Shown piece after piece: positions 7,832 through 14,629 of a DNA stretch of 26,682 nt (within the stretch, counting starts at the first letter, position 1; every line of letters starts with the position of its first letter). The DNA is from a virus, in the IMG/VR virus record IMGVR_UViG_3300044998_000750, positions 1 through 26,682 of that record; one strand, written 5' to 3'. The position numbers and the translations under genes were made by a program. The notes beneath the pieces were generated by a model. That model worked only from the letters and a program-made list of their open reading frames with translations. It was not told where the DNA came from and did no database searches.

Positions 7832-8720
7832 GGTTTAGTAATTCCTTTAATATCGCTATCCTTATATACAGTCCATTTCTTATTTGTTGATCTTTATAAA
7901 CGGCCCTGTGATCCTCATCCACATCGGTATGTATTTCTGCACGCCTCGGAAGAGGATGTAAAATTATTGCGTTTTGACCTAAATTCTCTACTAATTTTCG
8001 TGTTAAAATGGGGAATTTCAAGGTCTGTGTGTCAATGCCCGGAAAGCGTTCGTCTTGGATTCGAGTCATATAAATTACGTCAGCATCAGCCACATCAGCG
8101 ACATGATCCACATATGATCCGTCATTTTCTTGATAGTTGAAGCTGTATTCTGGGTGTTTTGCAGGACAGAGCAAAAACTCATTTCCTTCGTAGAGTTTTA
8201 GAAGTTGGATAAGCGATCTTACTGTGCGGCTGTGACGTAAATCGCCGCAAAAAAGAAATTTGAGATTTGATGTGCGACCGAACTTCTTGTAAATTGTCAG
8301 CAAATCCAGCATTGCTTGAGTCGGATGTTCATCGCTTCCATTTCCAGCATTGATGACTGGTACTGAAGCCGCATCTGCTTCATTGATCCAAGTTTCGTCC
8401 GGGTGACGAAAGACAATTACATCTGAATATTGGGAAAGTGTATAAAGGGTGTCACGAATACTTTCACCCTTTCTTAGCGAAGATGATGCCGAAGCATCTG
8501 CTGCTGTAACTACTGAGCCACCGAGCCAATGCATGGCTCTTTCAAAAGAAATTCTTGTTCGAGTAGAGGCTTCGCCAAAAAAAGATGCCATCGTTTTGTT
8601 CGACCAAAATTCTCTCGGTCGAAATGGTGCATGGAACATCTTTTCGATTTCCATTGCCGAAATTAACAGTTTTTCAATCTTCTCACGGTCCAATTGCTTC
8701 ACCGACAAGAAGTTTTTCAT
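7824..8720 (-). CDS. pyrB: Aspartate carbamoyltransferase, catalytic chain
   Basis: This enzyme joins carbamoyl phosphate and L-aspartate to make N-carbamoyl-aspartate, the committed step of pyrimidine synthesis. With ATG 8720 (298 residues) the known catalytic residues fall at the E. coli positions: S52-T53-R54-T55 in the STRTR loop, K84 in LRKGES, and R105 in FRHP. HPTQ is at 132-135, HSRTVRS at about 163-169, TRIQDERF is the aspartate-binding loop and HPLPR lies near the C-terminus. All are intact, so it is probably active as a catalytic trimer; no pyrI is present. An upstream in-frame TTG at 8741 is less likely. In a phage it would be an auxiliary metabolic gene boosting pyrimidine supply. 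It overlaps the thioredoxin gene downstream. Confidence 0.95.
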   Translation of the reverse strand: MKNFLSVKQLDREKIEKLLISAMEIEKMFHAPFRPREFWSNKTMASFFGEASTRTRISFERAMHWLGGSVVTAADASASSSLRKGESIRDTLYTLSQYSDVIVFRHPDETWINEADAASVPVINAGNGSDEHPTQAMLDLLTIYKKFGRTSNLKFLFCGDLRHSRTVRSLIQLLKLYEGNEFLLCPAKHPEYSFNYQENDGSYVDHVADVADADVIYMTRIQDERFPGIDTQTLKFPILTRKLVENLGQNAIILHPLPRRAEIHTDVDEDHRAVYKDQQIRNGLYIRIAILKELLNHV

Positions 8721-8765
8721 TTCATGGGTTCTCCCGTACAAAAACTGTTAATTTATAGCAAATTT

Positions 8766-9584
8766 TCAGTACGTCATCAAGATTGTTTTTATGGCCCGAA
8801 CTGTTTTTTTTATATCTTGAGTAGGTGCAAACCATTCTTCAAAATCCGATGGTTGGACTGTCCATGTGTGCTGTCGGACCTTAGAATCTATGTTATATCC
8901 CCAACACTTAATTAGCCCTTTGTTTTTGTCCCAAAATAGATCAATATTGAATTGTTCTGCTCTTCCACTGCCCGGTGTCTCTACGCCGTGGCCACGGAAT
9001 TCGTAAATAATCTTGTAATATCCTTCGTCCATTTTCTTCATGCCAACGGGGAACATGCAATAAGCTGGATAATGGTGTCTAACTTCGTTGAAAAGAGCAT
9101 GGGCCAGCTTGTCAAAATCTTTATATTCGGCTTTCGGAGAGTCAAACTCTTCTTTGTGAAGCTCGTTGAGACAGTCATATATCTGGTGTGCCAGCGGAAC
9201 TTCATTGTCGTTGTGTTCATTTTCATTGAAGTCGATTACGTCTTTGCAAACCCAAGTTTCTTCGCCTTGCAAGTCTCTTGTTTTTCTGCGAATGATCGTT
9301 TTGTAAGAACCAATTGGGCTGATAAAAACTTGCAAAGCACCTACGTCATATCCCCATTCCAACAAATTTGACATTTTAGAGCGGCAAGAAAAATAACCCA
9401 AAGGAGGTAGCCGACGTAGCTCATCTGTGATAAGCTCGGAATCAATAGGATCAATTGGGCCAGAACCTTCATGTGGCACGGTTCCACCTAATTCATGTGC
9501 TTTGAAATCGGCCAATCTCTTCTCAAATCCAAAATCGGCCCACTCTTTCAAAATCGTCCAGCGTCTAAAACTTAATTTGCTCAT
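8766..9584 (-). CDS. Hypothetical protein, 272 aa
   Basis: ATG 9584 (AGGTG just upstream) is favoured over the longer frame starting at 9656, whose extra residues would overlap the divergent gene's leader. The protein is soluble and rich in Trp, Tyr, Glu and Asp. Notable stretches are ELRRLPPLGYFSCRSKMSN (residues about 55-75) and AYCMFPVGMKKMDEGYYK. It has no recognised catalytic or nucleotide-binding motif. It is the first gene of the minus-strand block leading to pyrB, 45 bases upstream of it. Function unknown. Confidence 0.7.
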   Translation of the reverse strand: MSKLSFRRWTILKEWADFGFEKRLADFKAHELGGTVPHEGSGPIDPIDSELITDELRRLPPLGYFSCRSKMSNLLEWGYDVGALQVFISPIGSYKTIIRRKTRDLQGEETWVCKDVIDFNENEHNDNEVPLAHQIYDCLNELHKEEFDSPKAEYKDFDKLAHALFNEVRHHYPAYCMFPVGMKKMDEGYYKIIYEFRGHGVETPGSGRAEQFNIDLFWDKNKGLIKCWGYNIDSKVRQHTWTVQPSDFEEWFAPTQDIKKTVRAIKTILMTY

Positions 9585-9627
9585 ACACCTATATATCAGC
9601 AGAGTCCAGTTGTTTGAGGTACACAAA

Positions 9628-9756
9628 ATGAAACAAGAAGGAATTTTGGCGATCATCCTCGGTATTATTATCGGGTTTGCTATTGGGTATTATGTCGGTC
9701 ATGAACAGGCAATTAAAGAAAATAATACTTTTAGATTTGAGTTATTTAGCAAATGA
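9628..9756 (+). CDS. Single-pass small membrane protein, 42 aa
   Basis: ATG 9628 follows TTGAGG by about 9 bases. Residues 6-24 form one hydrophobic helix with a glycine zipper (ILGIIIGFAIGYYVG). The C-terminal tail is short and charged. Its stop overlaps the next start as ATGA at 9753-9756, so the pair is translationally coupled. Small one-pass proteins of this kind are common in phages (spanin-, holin- or superinfection-related), but no specific role can be assigned. Confidence 0.6.
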   Translation: MKQEGILAIILGIIIGFAIGYYVGHEQAIKENNTFRFELFSK

Positions 9757-10025
9757 AATTTAGACAGTGGCTAGAATCTGAAGAAAAAAACTTTGACTTT
9801 TATCGCAATGTGATCTTAAATTACTTAGGGTTAGATGGCGAAAAAGGTATGTCTCAGGGTCTGGATACCTTCAACAAGGATAATCTAAAGCAAAAGTTGC
9901 AATCTCTGGGAGAATTCTCTGCACTGCCCAATGACGTGCAGACGAATGTTTTGGCTCGTATAGACAGTTCCCAAGGCGGAACTGTCGGTGATCTTTTGAG
10001 GTTAATGGCCTATAGAAGAGAGTAG
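9753..10025 (+). CDS. Small hypothetical protein, 90 aa
   Basis: It begins MKFRQWLES, a frequent opening of phage proteins, and is helical, ending GGTVGDLLRLMAYRRE. It has no known motif. It is coupled by an ATGA overlap to the small membrane protein upstream, and the amidinotransferase start follows one base after its stop, so the three probably formed one operon before the element at 10221 inserted. Confidence 0.65.
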   Translation: MKFRQWLESEEKNFDFYRNVILNYLGLDGEKGMSQGLDTFNKDNLKQKLQSLGEFSALPNDVQTNVLARIDSSQGGTVGDLLRLMAYRRE

Positions 10026-10220
10026 TATGAAGTTCTTAATGTGCGATCCCCATTTTTACCGAGTTAGTTATGAAATTAACCCGTGGATGAAGGTCGAAAA
10101 TCAACCTTCAAATTCTTTAGCTATTGAACAATGGAATCGTCTTGTTGAATTATTGAGAAGTCTTGGAGCCACTGTCGAAGTTATGCAGGGTAAAGCCCTC
10201 GTGCCCGATATTGTTTTTAC

Positions 10221-10318
10221 GGCTCTTCGGAGCCGAAAGCCCCTACATCATAGATGCTGGTAGGCAAAGCGACCGAGCGGAGCGAGGGAGACTGCCTACC
10301 AGCCCTTTAGGGTAGGGG
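10221..10318. other. Left-end structure of TnpB element 1
   Basis: Hairpin GGCTC-TTCG-GAGCC (10221-10234) is followed by a long-range stem 10240-10246/10312-10318. That stem encloses a short hairpin (about 10246-10249/10253-10256) and a 9-bp stem 10257-10265/10294-10302. Element 2 has the same architecture with different base pairs, so the fold rather than the sequence is conserved. Confidence 0.7.
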
Positions 10319-10498
10319 ATGAAGGCGATGGACTAAAGATCGCCTCAGAAATTTCTCCCTCTTGAAGCAAGATGAAGTATGGTCAAACAGGACACAGATG
10401 GGACAACAATCACACGACTGAAAGTTGTCCAAAGATTGCCTCAAGAGTTTTTCTCGTTCCCGTCGTAAAAATTACGATGACAACACTATATAAGGTTG

Positions 10499-11746
10499 AT
10501 GAATAAAAGGCTAGCCAAAAAGAACGAAACCAAAGAGAAGCGGAAGTCGCAGACCTGTAAGGTGTACGAAGTCAAAATTGACCACTCGCACCTGTCGGTC
10601 GCTGCTCTCGGACATCTCAACGGTTTGTTCAAGGAAGCCAAATGGTTCTACAACTACTGCCTGTCCCACGACAACGTGGATGATGCCGACACGACTACAA
10701 AGAAAGTACCTGTCAAGGTCGGAGACAAATACGAAACTCGATACTTTGATGTCCTGACTTCGCAAATGAAGCAAGGTATCAAGACACGACTGTTTGGTTC
10801 GCTTATGTCGCTCTCGGCGTTGAAGGAACAAGGATACAAAGTGGGAAGGTTGAAGTTCAAGGGAATGGTGAACTCCATCCCGCTCAAGCAGTTCAATAAC
10901 TCCTACTACATCAGAGAAGGTAAAGTACGGTTGCAAGGCATGAGGCAATGGTTGAGAGTACGAGGGCTTGAGCAAATACCGAAAGAAGCCGAGATTGCTT
11001 GTGCGACCTTGATACGGAGGAACGGCGACTACTACATCAACATTACGACCTACGCCAACAAACAGAAGAAGCACATCCCCGAAGCAGTGATAGGCATTGA
11101 CTTTGGGTGCGAGACACAACTGACATTTTCTAATGGTGTCAAGGTTCGGTTTCAAGTTCCTGTGTCCAAGAGGTTGAGGAAGTTGGACAGGAAGATAATG
11201 AAGAAGAGACGGAAGGATAGCAACAACAAGGAGAAGGATAAGGAGAAGAGAAGGATTGAGTACGAGAAATTGACCAATCGTAGGAAGGACATTCGGCATA
11301 AGTTGGTCAATGCTGTTGTGAGCAACTATCGGTATGTTGTTTTTCAGGACGAGAGCATTGCTGGGTGGAAAGCAAGCGGTCATGGAAAGAAAGTTCAATT
11401 TTCAGGCATTGGGTCTATATTGGCTGACTTGAAGCACAAGGCAGTCGCTCCGCTTGAAGTGGACAAGTTCTATCCCTCTACCAAGCTCTGCCCTAAGTGT
11501 GGGAAGAAGAACGCACCGACACTTGCCGATAGGGTGTATGAGTGTGGTTGTGGTTTTGTGATGGACAGGGATGTTAAGTCGGCAATATGTATCAGGGATG
11601 AGGGAATGAGACAAATACCTGTGGAACGCAGGGAATATACGCTTGGGGAGATTTCAACCTCTACTTTTCTTGGGGCTTTGAGTAAAATCAAAGGCATTCA
11701 AGTGAGCAAGTTGGAGTCGTTGAGCCAAGAAGCCGCTACCCTTTAG
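10499..11746 (+). CDS. tnpB: TnpB RNA-guided nuclease, element 1
   Basis: TnpB proteins are RuvC-type nucleases guided by an RNA made from the element's right end. With ATG 10499 (AAGG upstream; a TTG lies one codon before) it has 415 residues. RuvC-I is VIGIDFG (D201). RuvC-II is VVFQDESIAGW (about E285), the FQDE type rather than the common I-E-D. RuvC-III is MDRDVKSAI (D358). The zinc ribbon has C331-x2-C334 and, unusually, C349-x-C351. The N-terminal domain is basic with a long charged helix (about 225-265). The stop codon lies inside the right-end hairpin, so coding sequence and guide-RNA scaffold overlap. It appears complete and differs in sequence from the other two TnpBs here. Confidence 0.9.
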   Translation: MNKRLAKKNETKEKRKSQTCKVYEVKIDHSHLSVAALGHLNGLFKEAKWFYNYCLSHDNVDDADTTTKKVPVKVGDKYETRYFDVLTSQMKQGIKTRLFGSLMSLSALKEQGYKVGRLKFKGMVNSIPLKQFNNSYYIREGKVRLQGMRQWLRVRGLEQIPKEAEIACATLIRRNGDYYINITTYANKQKKHIPEAVIGIDFGCETQLTFSNGVKVRFQVPVSKRLRKLDRKIMKKRRKDSNNKEKDKEKRRIEYEKLTNRRKDIRHKLVNAVVSNYRYVVFQDESIAGWKASGHGKKVQFSGIGSILADLKHKAVAPLEVDKFYPSTKLCPKCGKKNAPTLADRVYECGCGFVMDRDVKSAICIRDEGMRQIPVERREYTLGEISTSTFLGALSKIKGIQVSKLESLSQEAATL

Positions 11747-11762
11747 GGTAGCGGTAGTTCAC
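11733..11762 (+). other. Right end and probable guide-RNA 3' boundary, element 1
   Basis: A 9-bp hairpin with loop TTTA (11733-11741/11746-11754) is followed by TAGTTCAC. In the TnpB family the guide RNA scaffold ends here, and the adjoining host bases from about 11762 serve as guide. The tnpB stop lies in the loop. Element 2 has the same hairpin with a compensating pair change. Confidence 0.65.
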
Positions 11763-12364
11763 AAAAACACAGCTTATCTATCTAAATTTTTTCATCCTGA
11801 AAGACGACCAGAAACTCAACTTTACAAAATTTGGTTTGAACAAAATGGGTTCAAAACAGTTGAGGTAAAGAATTTCTTCGAGGGGGCAGGCGATGCCCTT
11901 TTTGCTTATAATCATTATCGAGACTCATCAGATCAGCTTTATGCTGGCTGGGGTTTTCGGTCTAGTCAAATGGCTCTTTATGAAGATGATGAAGTCAGAC
12001 TAAATCTCGGAAAAATGACAATCCATTCCATGCATCTGGTCGATCCTTATTTTTATCATCTTGACACTTGTTTTTGCCCTCTTAAAGATGGGTTTGCACT
12101 GGTGTATTTGCCAGCTTTTTCTCAAGATAGTGCGGACAAGATTAAAAATTCTATGGATTACATTTCTGTTTGCGAAGAAGATGCAAAAAAATTTGCGTGC
12201 AATGCTGTTTGTTTAGGCAACAAAATCGTAATGCCAAGTGGTTGCGAGAACACCTACAGACAGCTTGAAAATCTAGGCTACGAAGTGTATCATACCGATG
12301 TATCAGAATTCATAAAAGCAGGCGGTGCCTGCAAATGCCTCACTTTGAGATTGGATGAATTTGA

Positions 12365-12934
12365 ATGAGAGATTATCTTTTTATTCGGCATGGAGAAAGC
12401 CACTATAACGTCAAACTTACAACAAATCTGGACAGCGAGTTGACTCCACGGGGCGTGGAACAAGCCGTCAAGACCGGCATATATCTTCGGGATCACATTC
12501 CAGATATAAAACAATTTGTCGGTATTACTTCCCCTTACCATCGCTGTTTGCAGACTTCCGACATTATTCACAGCTTGACGGGGATTGATTTCCAAGTGAA
12601 ATCCGGTCCCAGAGAAATCATGATGAGTTATGAAGAATGTAAAGTTGTAAACCGCAAAGAAGATTACAGCCATTTCCACTGGCATCACGAAGATGATTTT
12701 CATTTCTTTATGGAAGATGAAGGCGAATTTGTTGGTCGGATGCGAAATTATATTCTTGGCGAAGACCACCCCAAATTACTTGTAGTTTCCCACGGATCGG
12801 TCATCAAGGCAATGTACGATGTTGTTGCGGGGCAAGAGGTTGTGCCCGATCTTCACAACTACCCAGACAATTGCAGCGTTGCTTATATCCAGAACCAGAA
12901 AACGGTTCACTGGAATCATCGACCTTGGGCATAG
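12365..12934 (+). CDS. Histidine phosphatase superfamily (PGM-like) protein
   Basis: A 189-residue protein. The catalytic RHG is at residues 8-10 in LFIRHGESHYN, the second phosphate-binding Arg is R60 in SPYHRCLQTS, and the second His is H143 in VVSHGS. These are the full signature of the branch-1 histidine phosphatases (phosphoglycerate mutase, PhoE, SixA-like). The middle insert is unusually rich in His and Asp (SHFHWHHEDDFHFF, about 102-115). The substrate cannot be named; phosphosugars, nucleotides or phosphoproteins are all possible. It starts with an ATGA overlap on the amidinotransferase stop and so belonged to the same operon. Element 2 lies just after its stop. Confidence 0.85.
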   Translation: MRDYLFIRHGESHYNVKLTTNLDSELTPRGVEQAVKTGIYLRDHIPDIKQFVGITSPYHRCLQTSDIIHSLTGIDFQVKSGPREIMMSYEECKVVNRKEDYSHFHWHHEDDFHFFMEDEGEFVGRMRNYILGEDHPKLLVVSHGSVIKAMYDVVAGQEVVPDLHNYPDNCSVAYIQNQKTVHWNHRPWA

Positions 12935-12942
12935 TGCTTTAC

Positions 12943-13045
12943 CGTTCTTCGGAGCCGAAAGCCCCTACCTCTGGTACTCCAGAGGCTACCTGCCAAGTGA
13001 GGGAGCGTAGCGACCGAGACGGCAGGTAGCCCTTTAGGGTAGGGG
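12943..13045. other. Left-end structure of TnpB element 2
   Basis: The outer stem is 12962-12968/13039-13045 (same sequence as in element 1). Hairpin 12968-12974/12979-12985 has 7 bp with loop TACT, and stem 12985-12994/13021-13030 has 10 bp. The inner stems differ in sequence from element 1 but keep pairing, which is covariation between the two copies. The gap to the RHH gene at 13198 holds more shared blocks (ATGAAGTATGGT, ATGGGACAA). Confidence 0.7.
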
Positions 13046-13197
13046 ATGAAGGCGATGCCGTGAAGATGCCATCAAAATCATCTAACCCATGAAGTATGGT
13101 GACGCTTGGCTGAATGGGACAAAAATCGCACCCCTAAAAATCGGCTCAAAATCAGATTTCTTTGCAAGAAATTGTCCTACAATACTACATAAAGTGC

Positions 13198-13356
13198 ATG
13201 ACAAAGAAAAAGAACATAGCCGACAAGGTACTATCTGTCCGAGTCCCAAGCGAACTGTTCGATAAGTTCAAGAAACTCTGCGATGAGAACTACAAAACCA
13301 TGTCGGACACGTTGCGTGACTTCATCAGAGAATATACCAAACAAGGAAACAAGTGA
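13198..13356 (+). CDS. Ribbon-helix-helix (CopG/Arc-type) small DNA-binding protein
   Basis: A 52-residue protein from ATG 13198. A basic N-tail is followed by VLSVRVPSELFDKFKKL (beta strand and first helix), then YKTMSDTLRDFIREY (second helix), the usual RHH layout. RHH dimers bind operators through the strand. Its stop overlaps the tnpB GTG start (GTGA, 13353-13356), so it is coupled to tnpB and probably represses the element or aids its maintenance. The longer frame from 13162 has no better start. The presence of an RHH gene in front of a transposase-less tnpB is noteworthy. Confidence 0.8.
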   Translation: MTKKKNIADKVLSVRVPSELFDKFKKLCDENYKTMSDTLRDFIREYTKQGNK

Positions 13357-14582
13357 AGCATCTGTACTCCTATAAGTTTCGATTGTCACCAACACCACAA
13401 CAGGAAGTATTGCTTGCCAAGCACTTCGGCTGCGTTAGGTGGGTGTACAACCACTTCCTCGACAAGAGGATTGAGGAGTACAAGACCAACAAGAAGTCGT
13501 TGAAGCGGAGCGACAACGAGAAAGAACTACCAGAACTCAAGACGACCTACACTTGGCTCAATGAAGTAGGTAGCCAATCCTTGCAGTATGCGGTCGAGTG
13601 CTTGCAGAACGCTTACAACCATTTCTTCCGCAGGTGCAAGGAAAAGAAGAAAGGGAAGAAGGGCTTCCCACGCTTCAAGAAAAAGTACCAGCAACAGTCC
13701 TTCCGAGTCAAGCAGAACATCTACTTGATAGACGGCAGACTGGTAATGCCTAAGTTCCTTGAAGGCATACCAGTCATCCAACATCGTGATGTTGAAGGCG
13801 AGATACAGTTTGCGACCATCAACAAAAACAAGGCAGGGCAGTATCATGTTAGCATCACGGTCGAGCGTGAGATACAACCGCTACCAGAGACGGCAGAAGT
13901 CATTGCTTATGACCTGAACGTGCGTGGCATGGTAGATAGCAACGGTAATGTGGAGAACAACCCACGACCGATGAAGCAGTATGCCAAGCGATTGAAACTT
14001 CTGCATCAGGCGGTTAGTCGTGCGGAGAAAGGAAAGAATGGACGAAGGAAAGCATGTACCAAGTTAGCGAAGTTGTACCTCAAGGTACACAACAAGCGTG
14101 AAGACTTCCTGCACAAGTTGTCGAGACGTATCATCAACGAAAACCAAGTTGTATGCGTCGAGGACTTGAGCGTTGAGTCCATGCTTGCAAAGGTAGCACC
14201 CGAAGAACGAGATGAGCCGAGATGGAAGGAACGCCGCAGGCACAAAGACATTGCCGATTGTGGTTTCTACTCGTTCATCCAGAAGTTGTGCTACAAAGCC
14301 GTCTGGTATGGCAGGCAAGTCGTGAAGGTGAGTCGCTGGTTTCCGTCATCGCAGTTATGTCATCACTGCGGCTGGAGGAACAAGGACTTGAAACCACACG
14401 AACGAGAGTGGTGTTGTTGGAACTGTTGGGAGACAAACCAACGTGACCACAATTCGGCTTGCAACATACTGGACGAAGGGCTTAGAATAAGAACCTCTGG
14501 AACAGAGGGGATAGCCGCTTGCTCTGATGTAAGACCCGCTAAAAGTGGGCTGTTGGTTAGAGCGGAAGCCGCTCCCCTTTAG
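13353..14582 (+). CDS. tnpB: TnpB RNA-guided nuclease, element 2
   Basis: Starts at GTG 13353, overlapping the RHH stop; 409 residues. The N-terminus YSYKFRLSPTPQQE is typical of IS605 TnpB. RuvC-I is IAYDLNV (D187, with N in place of the usual G). RuvC-II is CVEDLSV (E270). RuvC-III is NQRDHNSACNIL (D365, preceded by R rather than DR). The zinc ribbon is C336-x2-C339 with C355-x2-C358. All metal ligands are present, so activity is plausible. The C-terminal 35 residues are rich in Ala and Gly and overlap the guide-RNA scaffold; the stop lies in the loop of the right-end hairpin, exactly as in element 1. Confidence 0.9.
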   Translation: MKHLYSYKFRLSPTPQQEVLLAKHFGCVRWVYNHFLDKRIEEYKTNKKSLKRSDNEKELPELKTTYTWLNEVGSQSLQYAVECLQNAYNHFFRRCKEKKKGKKGFPRFKKKYQQQSFRVKQNIYLIDGRLVMPKFLEGIPVIQHRDVEGEIQFATINKNKAGQYHVSITVEREIQPLPETAEVIAYDLNVRGMVDSNGNVENNPRPMKQYAKRLKLLHQAVSRAEKGKNGRRKACTKLAKLYLKVHNKREDFLHKLSRRIINENQVVCVEDLSVESMLAKVAPEERDEPRWKERRRHKDIADCGFYSFIQKLCYKAVWYGRQVVKVSRWFPSSQLCHHCGWRNKDLKPHEREWCCWNCWETNQRDHNSACNILDEGLRIRTSGTEGIAACSDVRPAKSGLLVRAEAAPL

Positions 14583-14598
14583 GGGAGCGGTAGTTCAC
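14569..14598 (+). other. Right end and probable guide-RNA 3' boundary, element 2
   Basis: Hairpin 14569-14577/14582-14590 has loop TTTA and is followed by TAGTTCAC. Compared with element 1 one A-T pair is replaced by C-G, a compensating change. The guide would be read from the host sequence starting near 14598. Confidence 0.65.
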
Positions 14599-14629
14599 AC
14601 CCTGCTTTTTCTGTGGTAGAATATACCAC
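14594..14629 (+). promoter_or_regulatory. Promoter with overlapping inverted repeat for the RNA ligase gene
   Basis: TTCACA (14594-14599), 17-base spacer, TAGAAT (14617-14622). The -10 is inside an inverted repeat GTGGTA/TACCAC (14613-14618, 14624-14629), a possible operator. The expected start of transcription falls on or next to the ATG at 14630, so the mRNA may be leaderless. Part of the -35 is the end of element 2. Confidence 0.5.

Larger units (their letters stand above)
10221..11762 (+). mobile_element. IS200/IS605-like TnpB-only element 1
   Basis: The element is about 1.54 kb with a tnpB but no tyrosine (Y1) transposase gene. Its ends match those of the element at 12943-14598: both start just after TTTAC, share TCTTCGGAGCCGAAAGCCCC at the left, and end in a 9-bp hairpin followed by GGTAGTTCAC. 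The left boundary is uncertain by about 3 bases and the right by 1-2. TTTAC before the left end and TTCAC at the right end resemble the paired cleavage sites of ISDra2-type elements. Movement would need a Y1 transposase in trans. It interrupts the amidinotransferase gene. Confidence 0.8.
10027..12368 (+). pseudogene. Amidinotransferase/DDAH-family gene interrupted by a TnpB element
   Basis: The N-terminal 64 codons (10027-10220) read MCDPHFYRVSYEINPWM and then LVPDIVFT, the opening of the dimethylarginine hydrolase/amidinotransferase family. After the element the same protein resumes at about 11762 with FFHPERRPE and continues to 12368. FFEGAGDAL carries the conserved E/D, YHLDTCF the catalytic His, and GGACKCLTLRL the catalytic Cys. 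If the element ends at 11761 the halves share a frame (801 nt, 266 residues). The residues expected after VFT (usually an ANAG-like turn) are missing or altered, so a few codons may have been lost on insertion. The family acts on guanidino groups of arginine derivatives. As it stands the gene is inactive. Its stop overlaps the phosphatase start. Confidence 0.8.
12943..14598 (+). mobile_element. IS200/IS605-like TnpB element 2 with an accessory RHH gene
   Basis: The element is about 1.65 kb, bounded on the left by TTTAC (12938-12942) and ending at TTCA/TTCAC (14594-14598). It shares both ends and about 100 bp of left-end structure with element 1, but carries a different tnpB and a small ribbon-helix-helix gene. 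No Y1 transposase is present. It sits between the phosphatase and RNA ligase genes. Its right end meets the promoter of the RNA ligase gene and contributes the first 4-5 bases of the putative -35 hexamer. Confidence 0.8.

Noticed and set aside
9427-9627. N-terminal extension of the small membrane protein
   Set aside because: It is antisense to the 272-residue gene; ATG 9628 has its own ribosome-binding site and gives a clean one-pass protein.
10511-11398. 295-codon minus-strand frame inside tnpB of element 1
   Set aside because: Antisense shadow of a tnpB with intact catalytic motifs.
10221-14598. A Y1 (HUH) tyrosine transposase within elements 1 or 2
   Set aside because: No frame with an HUH motif and catalytic Tyr was found; the space is filled by end structures and, in element 2, the RHH gene.
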